Assembly: GCA_007449985.2 (NCBI GenBank)
Contig: VIIQ02000739.1
Coordinates: 248,001-312,000, forward strand
From: Desmodesmus armatus
Lineage: Eukaryota; Chlorophyta; Chlorophyceae; Sphaeropleales; Scenedesmaceae
Direction of reading: 5' to 3'
DNA length: 64,000 nt
In this document: one piece after another, positions 33,611 through 47,035 of the stretch
Position numbering within the stretch: the first letter of the stretch is position 1
Layout of the letters: each line of letters begins with the position of its first letter
The notes under the pieces: model-generated
Told to the model about the DNA's origin: nothing
Database searches by the model: none
Seen by the model: the letters and a program-made list of their open reading frames with translations, nothing else
Translations under genes and position numbers: made by a program

Positions 33611-36600
33611 TTATGCAGCCCTGAACCCTGCATCTGCCAGCACCTCTGAGCTGTCGAAGTTCAGCTGTGCCTGCTGCTCCTTGCCTGTTGACTCATCCAC
33701 ACAGCGCACGCTGATCTGGGTCTCACTGAAGTTGAAGTGGGCAGTGAGCTTGTTGCCGCCTGGGTCAGCCCCACAATAGGGAGTGTTCACCACAACGGTG
33801 GCAATCATCACCATGCTGTCTTCTGTGGTGTACCTGCATTTGCAAAATCAGGCGTTTGGCAATTTCGAATTTGGCAAACGGTGATGATGAACACGCCCGC
33901 ACGATGTACGGCGTGCAGGACTGCAGCCAAAATCTGCCATACTCTAGTGGTTGCAACAGTTGCAGCCTGATCGGATCAGATTGGCCCATGCAACATCATG
34001 ATAGGGAGGCATTTGCTTACTTTGCCTTCTTGTGCAGGCAGCCGTAGATGTCAAAGGCAACGGTGCGCTGGTGGGGGTAGAGGGGCCAGAAGTTCTTGGA
34101 GATGACAGAGCCAGCCTTGACCAGTTCATCACGGCGCACGTAGGTACGGAACCCTTTTTTGCACACATATCTGTACTCATGGTCCAGGTATGTCTGCAAT
34201 GCAACACACGCGCGGCAGCGGGACCCAGCACAATGGCATGGGCTAACCAGTGACTTGGCCTTGATGACGCAGCTGTGCAAGTCGTGGCTGCTGATTAGTT
34301 GTGGCTGCTAAACCCTTATAAGGGTTTACGAGTTTCAGCACCAGCATGGGCCAATCCAGCGTATGATTGCCCCCCTACTCAGAAACACATGCACATCACA
34401 TGCTCACCCATGCATCCAAGGCCTTGCAGCCAAATGCTCAGCCATGCAGCCAAGGTGTACTACGGCGTACACCTTGTGACAACCGGTCGGACCGCCAGCT
34501 GTCTGCTCAAACAGCCGTATGTCGCGTGCTGCAGTACAGCTATGGTGGTGGTTGCAGAAACACAGCGCCCCTAGCTCATACCTTGTCAGGAGCAGAGGGC
34601 TGCCAGTCGACAGCAGTCCTGATGCCATATGTCATGCAGGCACGGCGGGCAGCAACTGAGCCTGGGTAGCGCGCCAGCCACACTCCCCCTGCAGCCAGCC
34701 ATGCAGGCGACAACATGCACACCAGCAGCCTGGATGAGCGATAGACCAAGATGTGGCATTCACACCTGCTAGGCTGCAGCTCTCAGCCTGAGACACAAGG
34801 TGTCAGCATCTCACTAAGTATCAGACAGCTCTATAAACTGCACATTTGAGCGGTCCAACACTGCGCATGCCACACCTCAAAGATACCACTAGCAAAGTGC
34901 TTTTGCCATATGGCAATGCATTGGAGCAGCCTGCATGTGTTTGGGGGCAAATAACCAGTGGCATGCGCACCTTCCAGCACAGCTGTAGCACCGTAGCCAG
35001 GTGCCACCACAGACATGCCATGCCGCTCCAGCGCCACGGTCAGCTCCCTCCTCACAAACCTGCTTGCGCTGAAACCCCCCACCAGCACCACCACGTCCGC
35101 ACCACCTGAGCGGGCCAGCATGGCCTGTGCTGTGCTGATGATGACGTCCAGGCTGGGGCGGAAGAAGCTCTCCATGGTGGACGGGGACAGCACCAGCCTA
35201 CAGGGCATGATCAGATGAGCAGAAGAGCATGATCGCATCAGACTCTGATCCCAGGGATGACGAAGATAGAAATGCCTGCTCACGCCGTGATAACAGTGCT
35301 TACATGTGTTCTAGCAGCTGCAGACAGTGTGTAATGAACTGGCAGACGATTTGTCAGCCCACTGGACTTCACGTGCCTCAGGCTGGCGACGTCACTCAAG
35401 CTGGCACGACATCACAAGTTTGTTTGAACTTCAAACAATAGTATCGTGCACTGTACCTCCAAGGTACTGGCAGTGTACTGCTGGCCTGCATGCATGCCTA
35501 CCTGTCTGACCCTCCGGCACTGCCAAACAGGGTGTAGGGCAGGTTGACGCTGGTGGCCGCCATCAGTAGGTTCTGCTGGGGCCCAGCAGCACCTCCACCA
35601 ATGAAGCTGCACTTGCACGTCTCCCACTCGTCGTAGATCAACTCCTGGACATCAGCTGCGTTGGCAGGGTCGTTGCGCCAGCTGTCAAAGGCGCCTTGGC
35701 CAAACTTGCCTGCCACATACTGCATGAAGCGCTCGTCAACACAGGTGGCACCCTGGGGGACATTCAACACAGTCAGCACACAGTGGTCAAGGCATCCGCC
35801 CAAATTTGGGTCTCCCTCTTGCACTCTTGGGTTGGCGCACTGTACATGCATCTGGAAGCTGGCAGGAAGGTTCCTGGCAGCTGCCTGCAGGAATGGGTAA
35901 GTTTTTTGCAGCTGTGAGCTGCCAGCAAAGCGCCGCTGGCTGCGCTGCACGGTGGCAGGGCATGCAAGCAGTGGCCTCAGCCCCAGGCACAAACGCCGTG
36001 TTGCATAGTAGGCTACACATCAGCCTGCCGTGGCATACTAGGCGTGACGGCTGGCTCAAACAATGCAGATCGAACAGATGCGACGCCCACAAATGGACAG
36101 GGGCTCACCTCTGCCTCGCACTCCCTGTGTGTGAGCTCGCTCAGGCTGACAGTGTCTCCTGCTGTGTCCACCTTGTGGATGGTCATGTCCACTGTGCCAC
36201 CACCCATGTCAATGATCATCAGCCGGCCACCTGCAATCACACCACACAGCTCAAGATAATGCACTTGAAGACAGCGTCAGATAGAAGCTGACAGGGCCCC
36301 AGCTTGCAGCAAGCGCAGCTCAGAGCTCGGATCCCCGTGCTGACTCTCGCTCAGAGCAGTGTAAGACTGGCTTTTGACACTGGCAGTCGCTGCAACAGAG
36401 CACTCTCAGGCAATATATATTGCTGGTACTGCAGGGGCTCTGCAAGAGTATCAAACTGCCTGGAGGTTGTGCTTGCCCAGTGATAATTTGCACATTGCAC
36501 AGAATCTATTGCCTCTTCTGCTTTGTAATCGTCATAGTGACGGGAGCCTGAGGCTGAGTCAGCACACCTGTATGCAGCCCCAGCAGGTCCTTGTGTTGCT

Positions 36601-37979
36601 TTGCCGTCAGGGCCGCTGCCTCTGGCTCGCTTGTGATGATCAGTGCGGGTGAGTCAGCAGATGGTGTTAGTCCTGCAGCCATGGCTGCCTTGCGCATGAG
36701 GGCCATGGAGGACTGGGACAGACCAGCGGGGACTGTCAGGGTCCAACGCACAGCTGAGGAGTGGAACCTGCAGGTGTAATAGCATAGTGAGAATGTGATC
36801 ATGACGGCTGTTAGCCTGTTGTTGAGCAGGCACCACTCATGTACGCCTTGTGTGGAACACTCAGTGGCAGTGGTTGCTGTACAGCAGAACATGATTCATG
36901 ACGAGGCCATGCATCATACCATGTGGCGTGACCTCAGCAGCTGGCCGTGTGACACAATCATGCAAATGCGGAACAGTCACCTGCTGCCTCTGACTTGTGA
37001 GCATTTTTGCAGCCGCCACCAGTTTCAGGCTCTTGCAATTGTGCATGCATGGAAACAAGGTGTTGTGCAGATCCGGCAATAAAGCTTCAGATGGCGATGG
37101 CACTGTAGCGCCAAGGTGTCAAGCAAACAACCAGCCCCAACAGCACCACACACTCTAGCAGCCAAATTACTTACCTGCTGCCGTAGTGGTCTTTGAGTGT
37201 AGGCAGCACCACCTCGCTCACAAGGCAGCTCAGGAAGTCAGACACCAGCTTCAGGGGGGACAGGCCAGCAGACAGGGCTGGAAGGTCTGTACAACACAAC
37301 AGGGTCACAACCGGTCATGACTGTGATCACATCAACACTAGCAGGGGTTGCCGGCAACAGGCGCCGTGTGTATTTTTAAAGTTTGTTGTTGCTGATCACA
37401 GTAACCATTGGTCTGGCAGGTGGCACCCGACGTGGCAAGCGTCCAACACAGGCAGCTGGGCGCGGTGGCCACCGGCTGCATTTGCCAGACGGCACAGCCA
37501 GCACTTACCGCGGAAGTCTCCTGGCATCAGGTACTTTTTGAAGCTCTCCAGCAGTATGAACCTCTCACGCGCCACCTCAGACAGCTCTCCATACTCAGCA
37601 ATGGCCGCCCAGCCCCAGGAACGCGGCTTGTGCAGGTCGTCCTTGTGGTACAGGAGGGCAGTGCGTGTCTTGGCAGCAGGAGATCCCCGCTGACCTGGCC
37701 AGTTCTGCAGGTTGACACAACAACAGCAACACATCCAGCATCAACAGCATACAGGCGCTGGTAAAAAAGGTTTTGAACAGGTGTGAGCTGCTGGGTCAGA
37801 GGCATAAGGGCCTGACGACAGTGCCAAATTTTGGCAGGAGACGATACGGAACCAACCTCATAGGTCCTTGGCGCGCAGTCCCCGTCAACCTTTGCACTGT
37901 AAGCGAAGCCTGATCCATGTGTGCCAAAGTCTAGCGATGCAAAGTACCGATATGCGCACTGCGCAACGCCTGGATCCAT
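33611..37979 (-). CDS. HSPA12-like Hsp70-family protein, copy A
   Basis: Actin-fold ATPase of the divergent HSPA12 branch of Hsp70, 577 residues. Exons in transcript order: 37979-37857, 37704-37509, 37286-37175, 36767-36568, 36230-36109, 35752-35502, 35197-34971, 34688-34582, 34193-34021, 33833-33611; all phases join. Nucleotide-binding motifs: phosphate-1 loop DFGTHGSGFAY, LTVPAGLSQSSMALMRKAA, ITSEPEAAAL, phosphate-2 loop IIDMGGGTVDMTIH, and adenosine motif VVVLVGGFSASRFVRREL. The C-terminal part (CKKGFRTYVRRDEL, ISVRCVDESTG) replaces the canonical Hsp70 substrate domain, as in HSPA12 proteins, and no EEVD tail is present. Tandem duplicate of the gene at 39177-43143. Client and role are unknown; a sensing or signalling function is only by analogy with animal HSPA12. 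No clear heat-shock element was seen upstream. Confidence 0.9.
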
Positions 37980-39176
37980 GGCGAGGGCGCACTCGCAGAT
38001 AAACAAGCACAGAAGCTGCGGCGGGGTAAGTTACCACTACGCTGGAGTGAAGTGCGCTTCATGATGCAGAATTTTGTAGTCCAGCAAGGCACGGATATGC
38101 GGTCAACGGTGGCGAAAGCACGGATACGCGTCCAACAGTCGTTGGAAACCTCGGCACCCGCTGACACACCGTTACGTCGCCAGGGGTTGTGTTGCAAAAC
38201 GCAACATAAAGCACAGCAGGCGTGGAACTGGTCTTGAAGCCGCTGTTTAAAACCGCCACCTGGCCACACTGCCCAAAACCCTAGTTGGACGCGACGGAGC
38301 AGCATACAAGAGGGGCTGATTCTGCACATTACAACGTGCACCAATTGAAGCTTTGGGACAACTTGTGAAGGCCCCTGAGCATTCGGCAGTGTGCCTGGAC
38401 ACCAGAATTACGCTGCACCAATCCTATATCACACCCCCATGCTCAGCATGCCTGAGCGTTACGCTGACCTGGATCATCTGACAAGTTGTGTACACATGTG
38501 AGGGTGCAACATCACAAATCTGCAACACGATTAGCTGTGTAACTCTGTTGCACCTTGATTCAGCTGACTGGTGCGACGCATGTTCGGCCACACCGCAGCA
38601 TGTACATGTGCTAAGCGCAACCTCGGAGGTGCACAGCCGGCAGGTCAGCTCAGCTGCAGTGCCAAATAACTGCTTCAGTCACTGAACATGTAGTGGGCAG
38701 CAGGCATCAGCCATTCTCAGTCTTGAAAGTACAGCTTGGCAGGCTTTGGCGACAAATACGTCTTGAGCAAGAGAACAGATCCAAAGGGCAGCCATAGAAC
38801 ATGCAGTTGCACCACCAGGTAGGGTCATGCAGTAGTACAACCACTAGTCACGGGAAGACCTTTACATCAACCTTCAGCCCCAACCACACTGAACCCAGCC
38901 CATTCTTTTGTCATCAAGTCCCTCACTCACACCCTGAGCTTTGCAACACTGCTGCACCACAATGCTGTGTCAGACAGCTTCAGCCAACATCCAATGTTGA
39001 TGATCAACTGTCATGACAGCAGATGCCTATAACAACTTGAGTCCACTTTGCAGCAACGAAACAACAGCCACTCAGTCAACTTTGCAGCAACGAAACAACA
39101 GCCGGGCTGCAATCAAACCTCTTCTCAGCACCCAGCGCTGGGCCCCAGCTAGTAGGCCTTTCCACCAAAGCGCATC
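37980..39176. other. Intergenic region between HSPA12-like paralogues
   Basis: Promoter side of copy A and 3' side of copy B. A tandem pair of about 33 bp containing ctttgcagcaacgaaacaac lies at about 39041-39103. No coding exon was seen. Confidence 0.55.
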
Positions 39177-42100
39177 TCAGCTGGCAGGTGCAACCATGCC
39201 ATCGCCCAGTGCCTCTACGCTGTCAAACAGCAACTCAGTGCGGGTCTGCTGCCCTGTCTGCTCGTCCACGCAGCGCACACTGATCTGTGTCTCACCAAAG
39301 CTGAACTCCGCCGTGAGCACGTAGGACTCTGGGTCTGCATCAGTGGGAGGGAACTCCACACGCACGGTCGCAATCTTGGTCATGGTCGACGCAGTCGTGT
39401 ACCTGAACGCACACAGCAGAAAAATCAGTGTACGCATGGAGTGCCACACTGGCCTAGCAGGCAATGCCTGCGCCCACATGCACTGCAGGAGCTTCAAGTA
39501 ATTTCACTAATGCATTTGGCAGTACCTGGACGGAGGGCCTGGTGAGTGTTGACTGTTGCAATCGCAGGCAATCACATGCCGTGCAGGTGACTTGCTTGCC
39601 CAGCCTGACAGATCCAGCAGACAAGTAGTCAAGTGGGACTCTCAAGCATGCAGATATACACCTGCACTGTGACAGAAACTTGCATGGCTGCAGCTAATCA
39701 GTCCAGCCCACATGTACATGAAATGGACGCCCGAGGACTCGAAGGGCGGCCTTGAGATACCGTGACTGTCTAAACCCACCTGGCGTTGCGTGTGAGGCAG
39801 CCATAGATGTGGAAGTTTGCCACAGACTGGTTGGGGTGGAGTGGCGTGAAGGTCTTGTTGATGACGGAGCCAGCACGCACCAGCTCATCACGCCTCACGT
39901 AGGGCACAAAGCCGTGCAGGCACCTGAAGGCCTGCTTGTGGTGCAGCCACGTCTGCAGGGAGGTGCAAGAGCAGCACATAGTCAGATACTGCCGTTGACA
40001 GTTGACTAGGAAGTTTGGTCACCATATGTTGACTTTTTTACGATATTTTCCGATTGTGTGGCAAGCGATGCTGAATGCCTACCAATGTCAAGGCGACCTA
40101 CCCTGTCTGGTGCGTCATCGTTCCAAGGCACGGCAGCACGGATGCCATAGCTCATGCATGCGCGGCGGGCAGCGATGGCTGACGGGTAGCGGGAGAACCA
40201 CACACCACCTACAGGCAGCAGAAGCAGCGGAGCAGGCACGGTGGGGCTGACAGACTTGCATATTTGAACAGATTACCCGTAGCACCAGTCTGGAACGGCT
40301 GCCGCAGCCACGGTGGCCCCTTGGTTATGCAAAACCCCAAAGTGAGTGCAGAAGCAATCCCTGCAAGTGTTATTGAAGCTTGACACTGTGCCGCTGCTAG
40401 CCTCAATATTTCATGCAGGACATTGCCACAAGTGACTTCGTCCTCATTTCCAGAGCAAGCCTACCTTCCAGCACAGCTGTAGCACCATAGTCTGGCGCCA
40501 CCACAGGGGGCCCGCCCCCTGCCTTGAGTGCGGCGGCCAGCTCCCTCCTGACGAAGCTACTTGCACTGAAGCCCCCCACCAGCACCACCACGTCAGCACC
40601 ACCTGAGCGGGCCAGCATGGCCTGTGCTGTGCTTATGATGGTGTCCAGGCTGGGGCGGAAGAAGCCCTCCATGGTGGATGGGGACAGCACCAGCCTGTGG
40701 GGGGGCATCCCACGGTGGCAGCAGCTCAGCAGGCATGGATGATGGCCTTTACCGCATGAATATGATGAATGCCACAGAGGTTGGGACCGACTTGCCAGCC
40801 GTGTTTCAGGCATCACAGGGTGCCTGAATGTTGTCAGTGCAGCCCAGCTTTCACCTGTCAGTGTGGCCGGTTGCCTCCAGCCTTGCCCGGCCCTCGTCAC
40901 TGGCAGCAAACACCAAGCTGTAGGGAAGGTTGACGTGTGTCACACATGTCAACTGGCGGCCAGAGGCAGCAGCACTGGGGTCTCCCTTGTAGACACACTT
41001 GCAGGTCTCCCACTCGTCATACAGCAGATCCTGCAGCTCTGCTGCGTTGGCAGGGTCCCGTGACCACTCAGTGCAGGCTTCAGGGCCAAGCACTGAGCCC
41101 AGGTGGTTGCGGAAGCGCTCATCAACACGGGTGGCGCCCTGCAGGTGTGCAACAGGTGGCGCTTTGATGACGAAAAGCAGCTACTCAGCAGTTGATACCA
41201 TCAAGTGCGGGCCTTACTCAATGGCGCCTGCCACCTGCCAACATGCCATGGCTTGCAAGTGCAACTATTGATGGCTGGCAAGCAAGATTTGAAAGATGGA
41301 AGCAAATCCAGACAGGCTGGCCTGAAGAAGATACATGCAATGCACGTGCTGATCATCAGTATGCCTGGCGGGCACTTGCTCTGAAATAGCATATTCAGAT
41401 GTAGTGTTTCATCCTGGCAAGCACCGGAAGCGTCACAGCGACAAAAAGTTTTTGCAAGGTTCATACTTTGCAGTACAGTATGTCCAGCGACTGTGCGGTC
41501 TGCATGCAGGTTTTGCCAACAGCTGAATACCTCACCTCTGCCAGGCACTCCCTGTGTGTTGCCTCACTCATGCTCATGGCGTCACCACCAGCCAGACTGT
41601 CAATGTCGTGGATGGTCATGTCCACTGTGCCACCACCCATGTCGATGATCATCATGCGACCACCTGCGCGTACACACATACGGTTGCGCGGCGCATATAG
41701 CAGTGGACGAGCGGGTCAGGTGCAGGCAGCTATTAGCAAACTGCGGAGAAGGAGACCACCGTGGTGGCGCTTTTCAAGCTGGGGCTTTTCTGGCATTACC
41801 ACACAGGCAACAGTGCAGGCGACACCACAGGCATATGCTCCCTCAGTATCAAGCACCTGGCCCTGTTGTTGCTGATTAAGCTTAGGATCGAACAATCTCA
41901 CGCGTAAGATCTCAAAACCATCTGCATCTTGTACAGCCGCAGCAACATTCCCGGCACACCTGCAACTAGTTCTTGGCCAGGCAGGTCCTTCTTCTGCTGT
42001 GCCGCCAGTGCTGCTGCCTCTGGCTCACTGGTGATGATGAGGGCAGGGAAGTCAGCCGAGGGAATCAGTCCTGCAGCCATGGCTGCCCTGCGCATGAGAG

Positions 42101-43143
42101 CCATGGACGACTGGGACAGACCAGCGGGAACTGTCAGGGTCCAACGCACAGCAGAGGAGTGGAACCTGCAGGAGAGGACAGGAGCGCAGGAGAGTTAGCA
42201 GCTCATACAATGCGCATGAGCGCAAGCAAATAGATTGTGGGGTTCTGCTGGGTCTGTCAGGTCAGCAGCATGAGGTCACATGCACCACGCCAGCTGAGGG
42301 GGAGGCATTCGAGACTGTGCTGCTAGCACTGTGGAGGAGCGTACACCGCAAATGCTTGGGCATATAGTGTCACACTATTGAATGCAGTGGCAGCACTGTA
42401 TCGCACACCCTGGGCTTGCACTACCCGCTGCCGTAGTTGTCCTTGAGTGTTGTTTGTATGACGTCGTTGTACAGGCAGCGCAGGAAGTCTGACACCAGCT
42501 TGAAGGCCGTGATGTTGGCTGGCAACGCGGGGAGGTCTGCAGACAGGAAGGTCAGGGCAGACGTAGGCCAGCAGGTAGTATCTTCTTTGTCCCGGAGGGG
42601 CAGCTGATCAGTGCGCACAACAGGCATGCAGGCCAGCTATCTCGCACACTTTGCAGATGGCCAGTGTATCAGCATCATGTAGGCATCCATTGCATTGCAG
42701 TGTGACAGTTTGCGCAGCAACAAGGGCATGGCCTCACCAGGGAAGTCATTAGGCATGAGGTACTTCTTGAAGCTCTCAAACAGGAAGAAGCCAGCGCGCT
42801 CATCAGCTGGCAGGTCAGAGTACTGGGTGACAGCATCCCAGCCCCATGCCAGAGGCTGGCTCAGAGACGATGCACGGTAGAGCAGCGCTGTGCGAGTTTT
42901 GGGCGCAGGTCGACCACGCTGGATTGGCCAGTTCCTGTCGGACAGGTTAGACCAGCCGGTCAGCACGTGGCAAAGCTGCCAAGGTCGATTGAGCCTAACC
43001 GTGCCACAGGTCTGGCGTTACACTCACTCGTAGGTGCGCGGTCCAGGCTCGGTCTTTGACATATAGGCGAAGCCTGAGCCATGTGTACCAAAATCAATGG
43101 CAACATGGAAGCGGAAGCCCGATGTGGCAATGTCGGAGCTCAT
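39177..43143 (-). CDS. HSPA12-like Hsp70-family protein, copy B
   Basis: 592 residues, same family as copy A. Exons in transcript order: 43143-43028, 42934-42738, 42536-42425, 42165-41960, 41663-41536, 41138-40855, 40694-40465, 40208-40102, 39952-39780, 39402-39177. Motifs: FHVAIDFGTHGSGFAY, LTVPAGLSQSSMALMRRAA, IIDMGGGTVDMTIHD, VVVLVGGFSASSFVRREL, ISVRCVDEQTG. All nine intron sites match copy A, and phases match except intron 1, which lies one nt apart (GAG/AAC in A, GA/G AAC in B). Exons 8 and 9 have equal length in both copies, so the duplication is post-intron and both copies look intact. The start at 43143 gives a short acid-free leader before the phosphate-1 loop. Head-to-head with the coiled-coil gene. 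Confidence 0.9.
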
Positions 43144-43238
43144 GGACGTAGCTGCAGCTGCGTCAACACCTCAACATTCATGCACCGAAAGCATTGACGC
43201 ATCGCATTGTACACACGATACAAATTTCGTTCGCATGA
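43144..43238. promoter_or_regulatory. Compact divergent promoter, HSPA12-like B / coiled-coil gene
   Basis: About 95 bp separate the two proposed start codons, unless the coiled-coil gene starts at a later Met (43368 or beyond). A shared bidirectional promoter is likely. No canonical heat-shock element or TATA box is clear. Confidence 0.4.
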
Positions 43239-46200
43239 TTGCCTGCGGAGTGCACATGCACTTCCTCGGACCCCGATACCTTGGAGCATGAACCGCCAGG
43301 CACGGATAGCACACGGAACGCCCACAGTACATCAAGGCTTCCATCACAACTCCCGCACTTCTATCGAATGCTGTTTGCGTCTATGCACGCTTTTCGTTGC
43401 TTTCGTGCATTGGTGGGTGGCCGGCGGCAAGAAGAGCTCCCAGCGCCATCCCGTGCTATCAGCTGCACAGAATCCGAGGACAGCTTGTGGGCCATGCCAC
43501 TGTACTCAGACGTGGCTCGGGAGGGTCGTTCCTTGAGGTGGACCCAGGCTGACCCTCCAGCAGGACCCAACCAGTCCAGCCTCGCACATGCGCCCACCAA
43601 GCTCACAGACATCATCCAAAGCTACCTGAGAGATGAAGCCGCTGCCAGGGCTTCACTGTGAGTGTCAAAATGTGGCCAGTGCACACGTGTGCTGGGCATC
43701 ATGGGTACATGTCAAAACGTGGCCAGTGCACACGTGTGCTGGGCATCGTGGGTGGTTGCCCTTAGTCAACTTTTGTGACCGGTGTTCATTGTATCCAGTC
43801 AGCACGTTGAGCCGCACTTCCCAGGCCTCGTTTGTTGTTTGGACTTGTTGGGCTAGGCTTTATGTGTTGGGCTGCATTTGTTGTTGTAACCAAGGCACTG
43901 TAGCTGGTACGTTGGTTACAGTGCGAGACACACGGCTGACACTGCTGTCTTGTTGTCATGCCAGGGAGTCGAACGGCACATGCCAGTCTCTTCAGTCCTT
44001 GTGCGACTGGGTTGCAGCTGGCCTGCACCGTCAAGCTGACGGCATCATCCGAAAGCTGCCCCAGATGATGAACAGCATCAGCATGCAGCAGGCCCAGGAG
44101 CTGCAAGAATGCAAGACTATGCTGTCAAATGAGAGGATCAACCACTCAGCAACCCAAAAGGTGGGATGGTATGTGACGTTTCTGACCGGCAGCTCTGTGT
44201 GACTCAAAAAACCTGGCACGTGCTGCAAGCAGGATGCTCAGCACCCGGTGGCTTTGTGAGCCTCACAGACTTGAAGTCGCAACGTTGGCAAAGCTGTCAA
44301 ATGGCAGTGCAACTGCAGGCTGCAGTAGAGGGTGCAGCTTTCTGTTTGAGGGTTGAACTGCATTGCCCCTTCAAGGGCAAGTTGGTGAGATCTGGGGGCC
44401 TTGCTGTTTTCTGATGCAGGCGCCTGCATCGCCGGCGAGGCGCCTGGTTGATCTGAACTCAGATGCCCTTCAATCTGTGCCGTCCCCATGTGCAGGATCT
44501 GGAGCAGTGCATGGCCACACTGTCACGTGAGAGGTCCATGCATGCAGCAGACCTGCAGGAAGCCCAGCAGGTGGGTGAGCATGCACAATGCTGTGCACAC
44601 TGGCTGACTAGCTTAGTCTAAGGCTTGGTATGACACTTGCTCAATATGCCATTGCATCGGATGCACTTTGCCCCTGGTTACCATTCTTGAAGCAGCCTGC
44701 CAGGCCAACTGGGTCAACATTTGTGTGCTGTCACATGGGTCATGAGTCATGACCCACCAGTCACCATGACTGAGGTTGGTAACCAGCCATGTTTGCTGCC
44801 AGCTATGGCACAGCAAGGGCTGCACCAGGTTCTTGCATCCCTCATGACAGGGCGCGCTGGCGCCAGCGATGCTAACGTCTGCGCACAAGCACGAGGAAAT
44901 CTGATAATTCAGTGTAGCTGCTCTTCTAAAAGCCACAGCCGCACCTTGCAATGCACTTCATTCATGCGCAGAAGCTGGAGCACTACAAGGCCAAGCTAGA
45001 GCAGCAGGTCGCCAAGGGAGTCGACCTCTACAAACAGCGTGACCAGCAGTCCCTCCTCAACCAAGGCCTGTCCAGCAAGCTCAACAACAGGACCGCAGAG
45101 CTGGCGTCTCTGCAGGCTGAGTACCAGCAGAAGCAACGTGACATCAACCGCTTCCTAATCACAATTGAAGAGCTGGAGCTCAAGGTGGACAGGCTGGAGC
45201 GCATTGGACAAGACCTCACCACATACACAGGTGGGCCGTGGTAACCACAACCTCGCTGCTACTTGCTTGTATTTAGGTGGGCTTCAAGCTGTGGCATGAC
45301 AAGGACTTCCCCTGCTGGTGTACATAGGTCTGTGGTGCAGTCGATATGTTAGCAAGATGTCTACATCAGCCGGGCTGATGATATGGGCGGCAGTAGCATC
45401 TCTGAGTAATGACCGTGACACCATTGCTTATGGTTGATTAGTTAGATAAATGTCCTTCAAGGAGCATCGTTGAACTATGCTGTATGCACACGTGCCCTGG
45501 ATGCTTGCCTGCTGCCGTCTTGTAGGTGCCAACCCCTCGCATGCCAATATGGCGGCCCTGAAGGCCGCCCTCAAAGAGCTCAGCAGCATGGCAAGCACTG
45601 CTGCCACAGCAATCATTGAGAACCGCTTGGGGTTGCCCTGGTTCCCCCTCATCATTGACACCACAAGGCTTGATGAGCAGAAGAAGCGGCCGGCTACATG
45701 GCATGCAGGACACAGCCACCTGTTGTTGAGCACAGTTGGTGAAGTTGTATTTGGTGTCTTCCGTCAGCAGCACATATTGGTCGAGGCTGTGAAGGCTGTC
45801 GGGGGTGCAGGGTGCACAGATGATGGTCTGCTATGCTGCCAGCTGAAGGTTGAAAAGCAGAGGGCAGAGGCGTGGCTGGGCTGCTGCAATACAGCTCTGC
45901 CGGAAGCATGTCAAGCACTGCTTGTGGTACGATGCCAGCTGAGGCCAGCAGCACCGTGCAGGAAATCACCAGCAAAGTGATGTCTGCACTCTCGGAGAGG
46001 CAACACAACCAGAAAGTAGTTACATGGCAGTTCAGCGATCAGGAGGCAAACAGCGCACTGCTGCCGCTGGTGCAGCCTGTGGTGGTTGCCGCCATGAAAG
46101 CTCAGGCCATAGCAAGTGTCATGCACAGCAGGCTGCTGCAGCTGGTGGTTCCTGGCTGGTTCTCTAGCAGCACTGCGACCCTGTCTGAGGCTGCCCTTGC

Positions 46201-46456
46201 ACCAAAGACTTGGGAGGGTTGGCCTGGTGTTGTGGTGTTTGATCCTGCAGTCATGGACAGGGGTGACAGTGCTGCAGCTGCACCAGGTGTGCTGCAGCCT
46301 GTTCATATCACCCCTGCCGCAGCTGCTGTGTTCTGCCAGGAGGTTGGGGTGGTGCAGCTGGGCAACAGTGTCAAGGAGCTATGCGGTATGAGTGGTGGTG
46401 GTGCTGCTGTGGTTTGCAAGGTGTTGAAGAAGCCTCGCATGTTCTTGGCAGTCTAA
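43239..46456 (+). CDS. Coiled-coil protein of unknown function
   Basis: Exons with matching phases: 43239-43657, 43965-44160, 44496-44570, 44972-45230, 45526 onward; a long open frame at 45960-46456 probably forms the C-terminal exon. Exons 2-4 give a continuous Gln/Glu/Lys-rich heptad pattern (HRQADGIIRKLPQMM, QELQECKTMLSNERINH, LEQCMATLSRERSMHAA, HYKAKLEQQVAKGVDLYKQR, ELELKVDRLERIGQDL), a clear coiled coil. The C-terminal part is Ala/Val-rich and ends MFLAV. Frames of the 45526 exon and the C-terminal frame do not join by a plausible intron near 45925-45960, so either a junction was missed or there is another 1-nt error. No family recognised. The start Met is uncertain: three later in-frame Mets occur before the conserved-looking part of exon 1. 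Confidence 0.62.
43663..43756 (+). repeat. 47-bp tandem duplication in intron 1
   Basis: Two copies with about four differences (43663-43709, 43710-43756) sharing gtggccagtgcacacgtgtg lie just after the exon 1 donor of the coiled-coil gene. Confidence 0.9.
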
Positions 46457-47010
46457 TGTGCCATATACCACACTCCATGTCCATTGCTGTCCAGGCAGTA
46501 GGTGGCCAACGTGTTTGAAGGGATGTGCCCTGCACAGCTGCACAATGGACGCCTTTGGCTTTTGTTGAGCAGAGAACTGTATGGCACGGGGCGTGGATGT
46601 TTCTGTTTGACACCTGCATCTGATAGTTTTGTGTGCCTGCAGTTGCCGTTGAACTTATGCACATCCCTGATGTCTGCGGCCCTGATGTCGCTGCATCCAA
46701 GCTCTGAGTTGTGTGGGAAAGTTGTTGACGCTGGACCATGTGCCGCACTGGTGTGCAACTTGCACTGAGTGCAGTGCTCCGGTATTTCCGCATGTTGCCC
46801 TCATCATCCTGGTCAAAGTCTTGTCCCATCAGGATAGTGTGTGGGGACCACCGGCAGCTGCATGTCACATCCCGGCCCTCGTGACTGCTGCTGGGGATGA
46901 TGTACCTGTCGAGACGTCTGATCTGTTTCTTAGTGCGCTCTCAGACTACAATGTCTATTCCGATGCATGACCATGAACCTTGTTGTCCATAGTTACTACA
47001 GTATGGGGTG

Positions 47011-47035
47011 TTCAGGCACAGCCTGAACCATGTAA
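47011..47035 (+). promoter_or_regulatory. Second copy of the hairpin-TGTAA element
   Basis: TTCAGGC-ACA-GCCTGAA (47011-47027) followed by CCATGTAACAGTAACA, with TGTAA at 47031-47035. It matches 13753-13777 over about 35 nt and lies downstream of the coiled-coil gene, consistent with a 3' UTR or poly(A) role. Confidence 0.5.
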
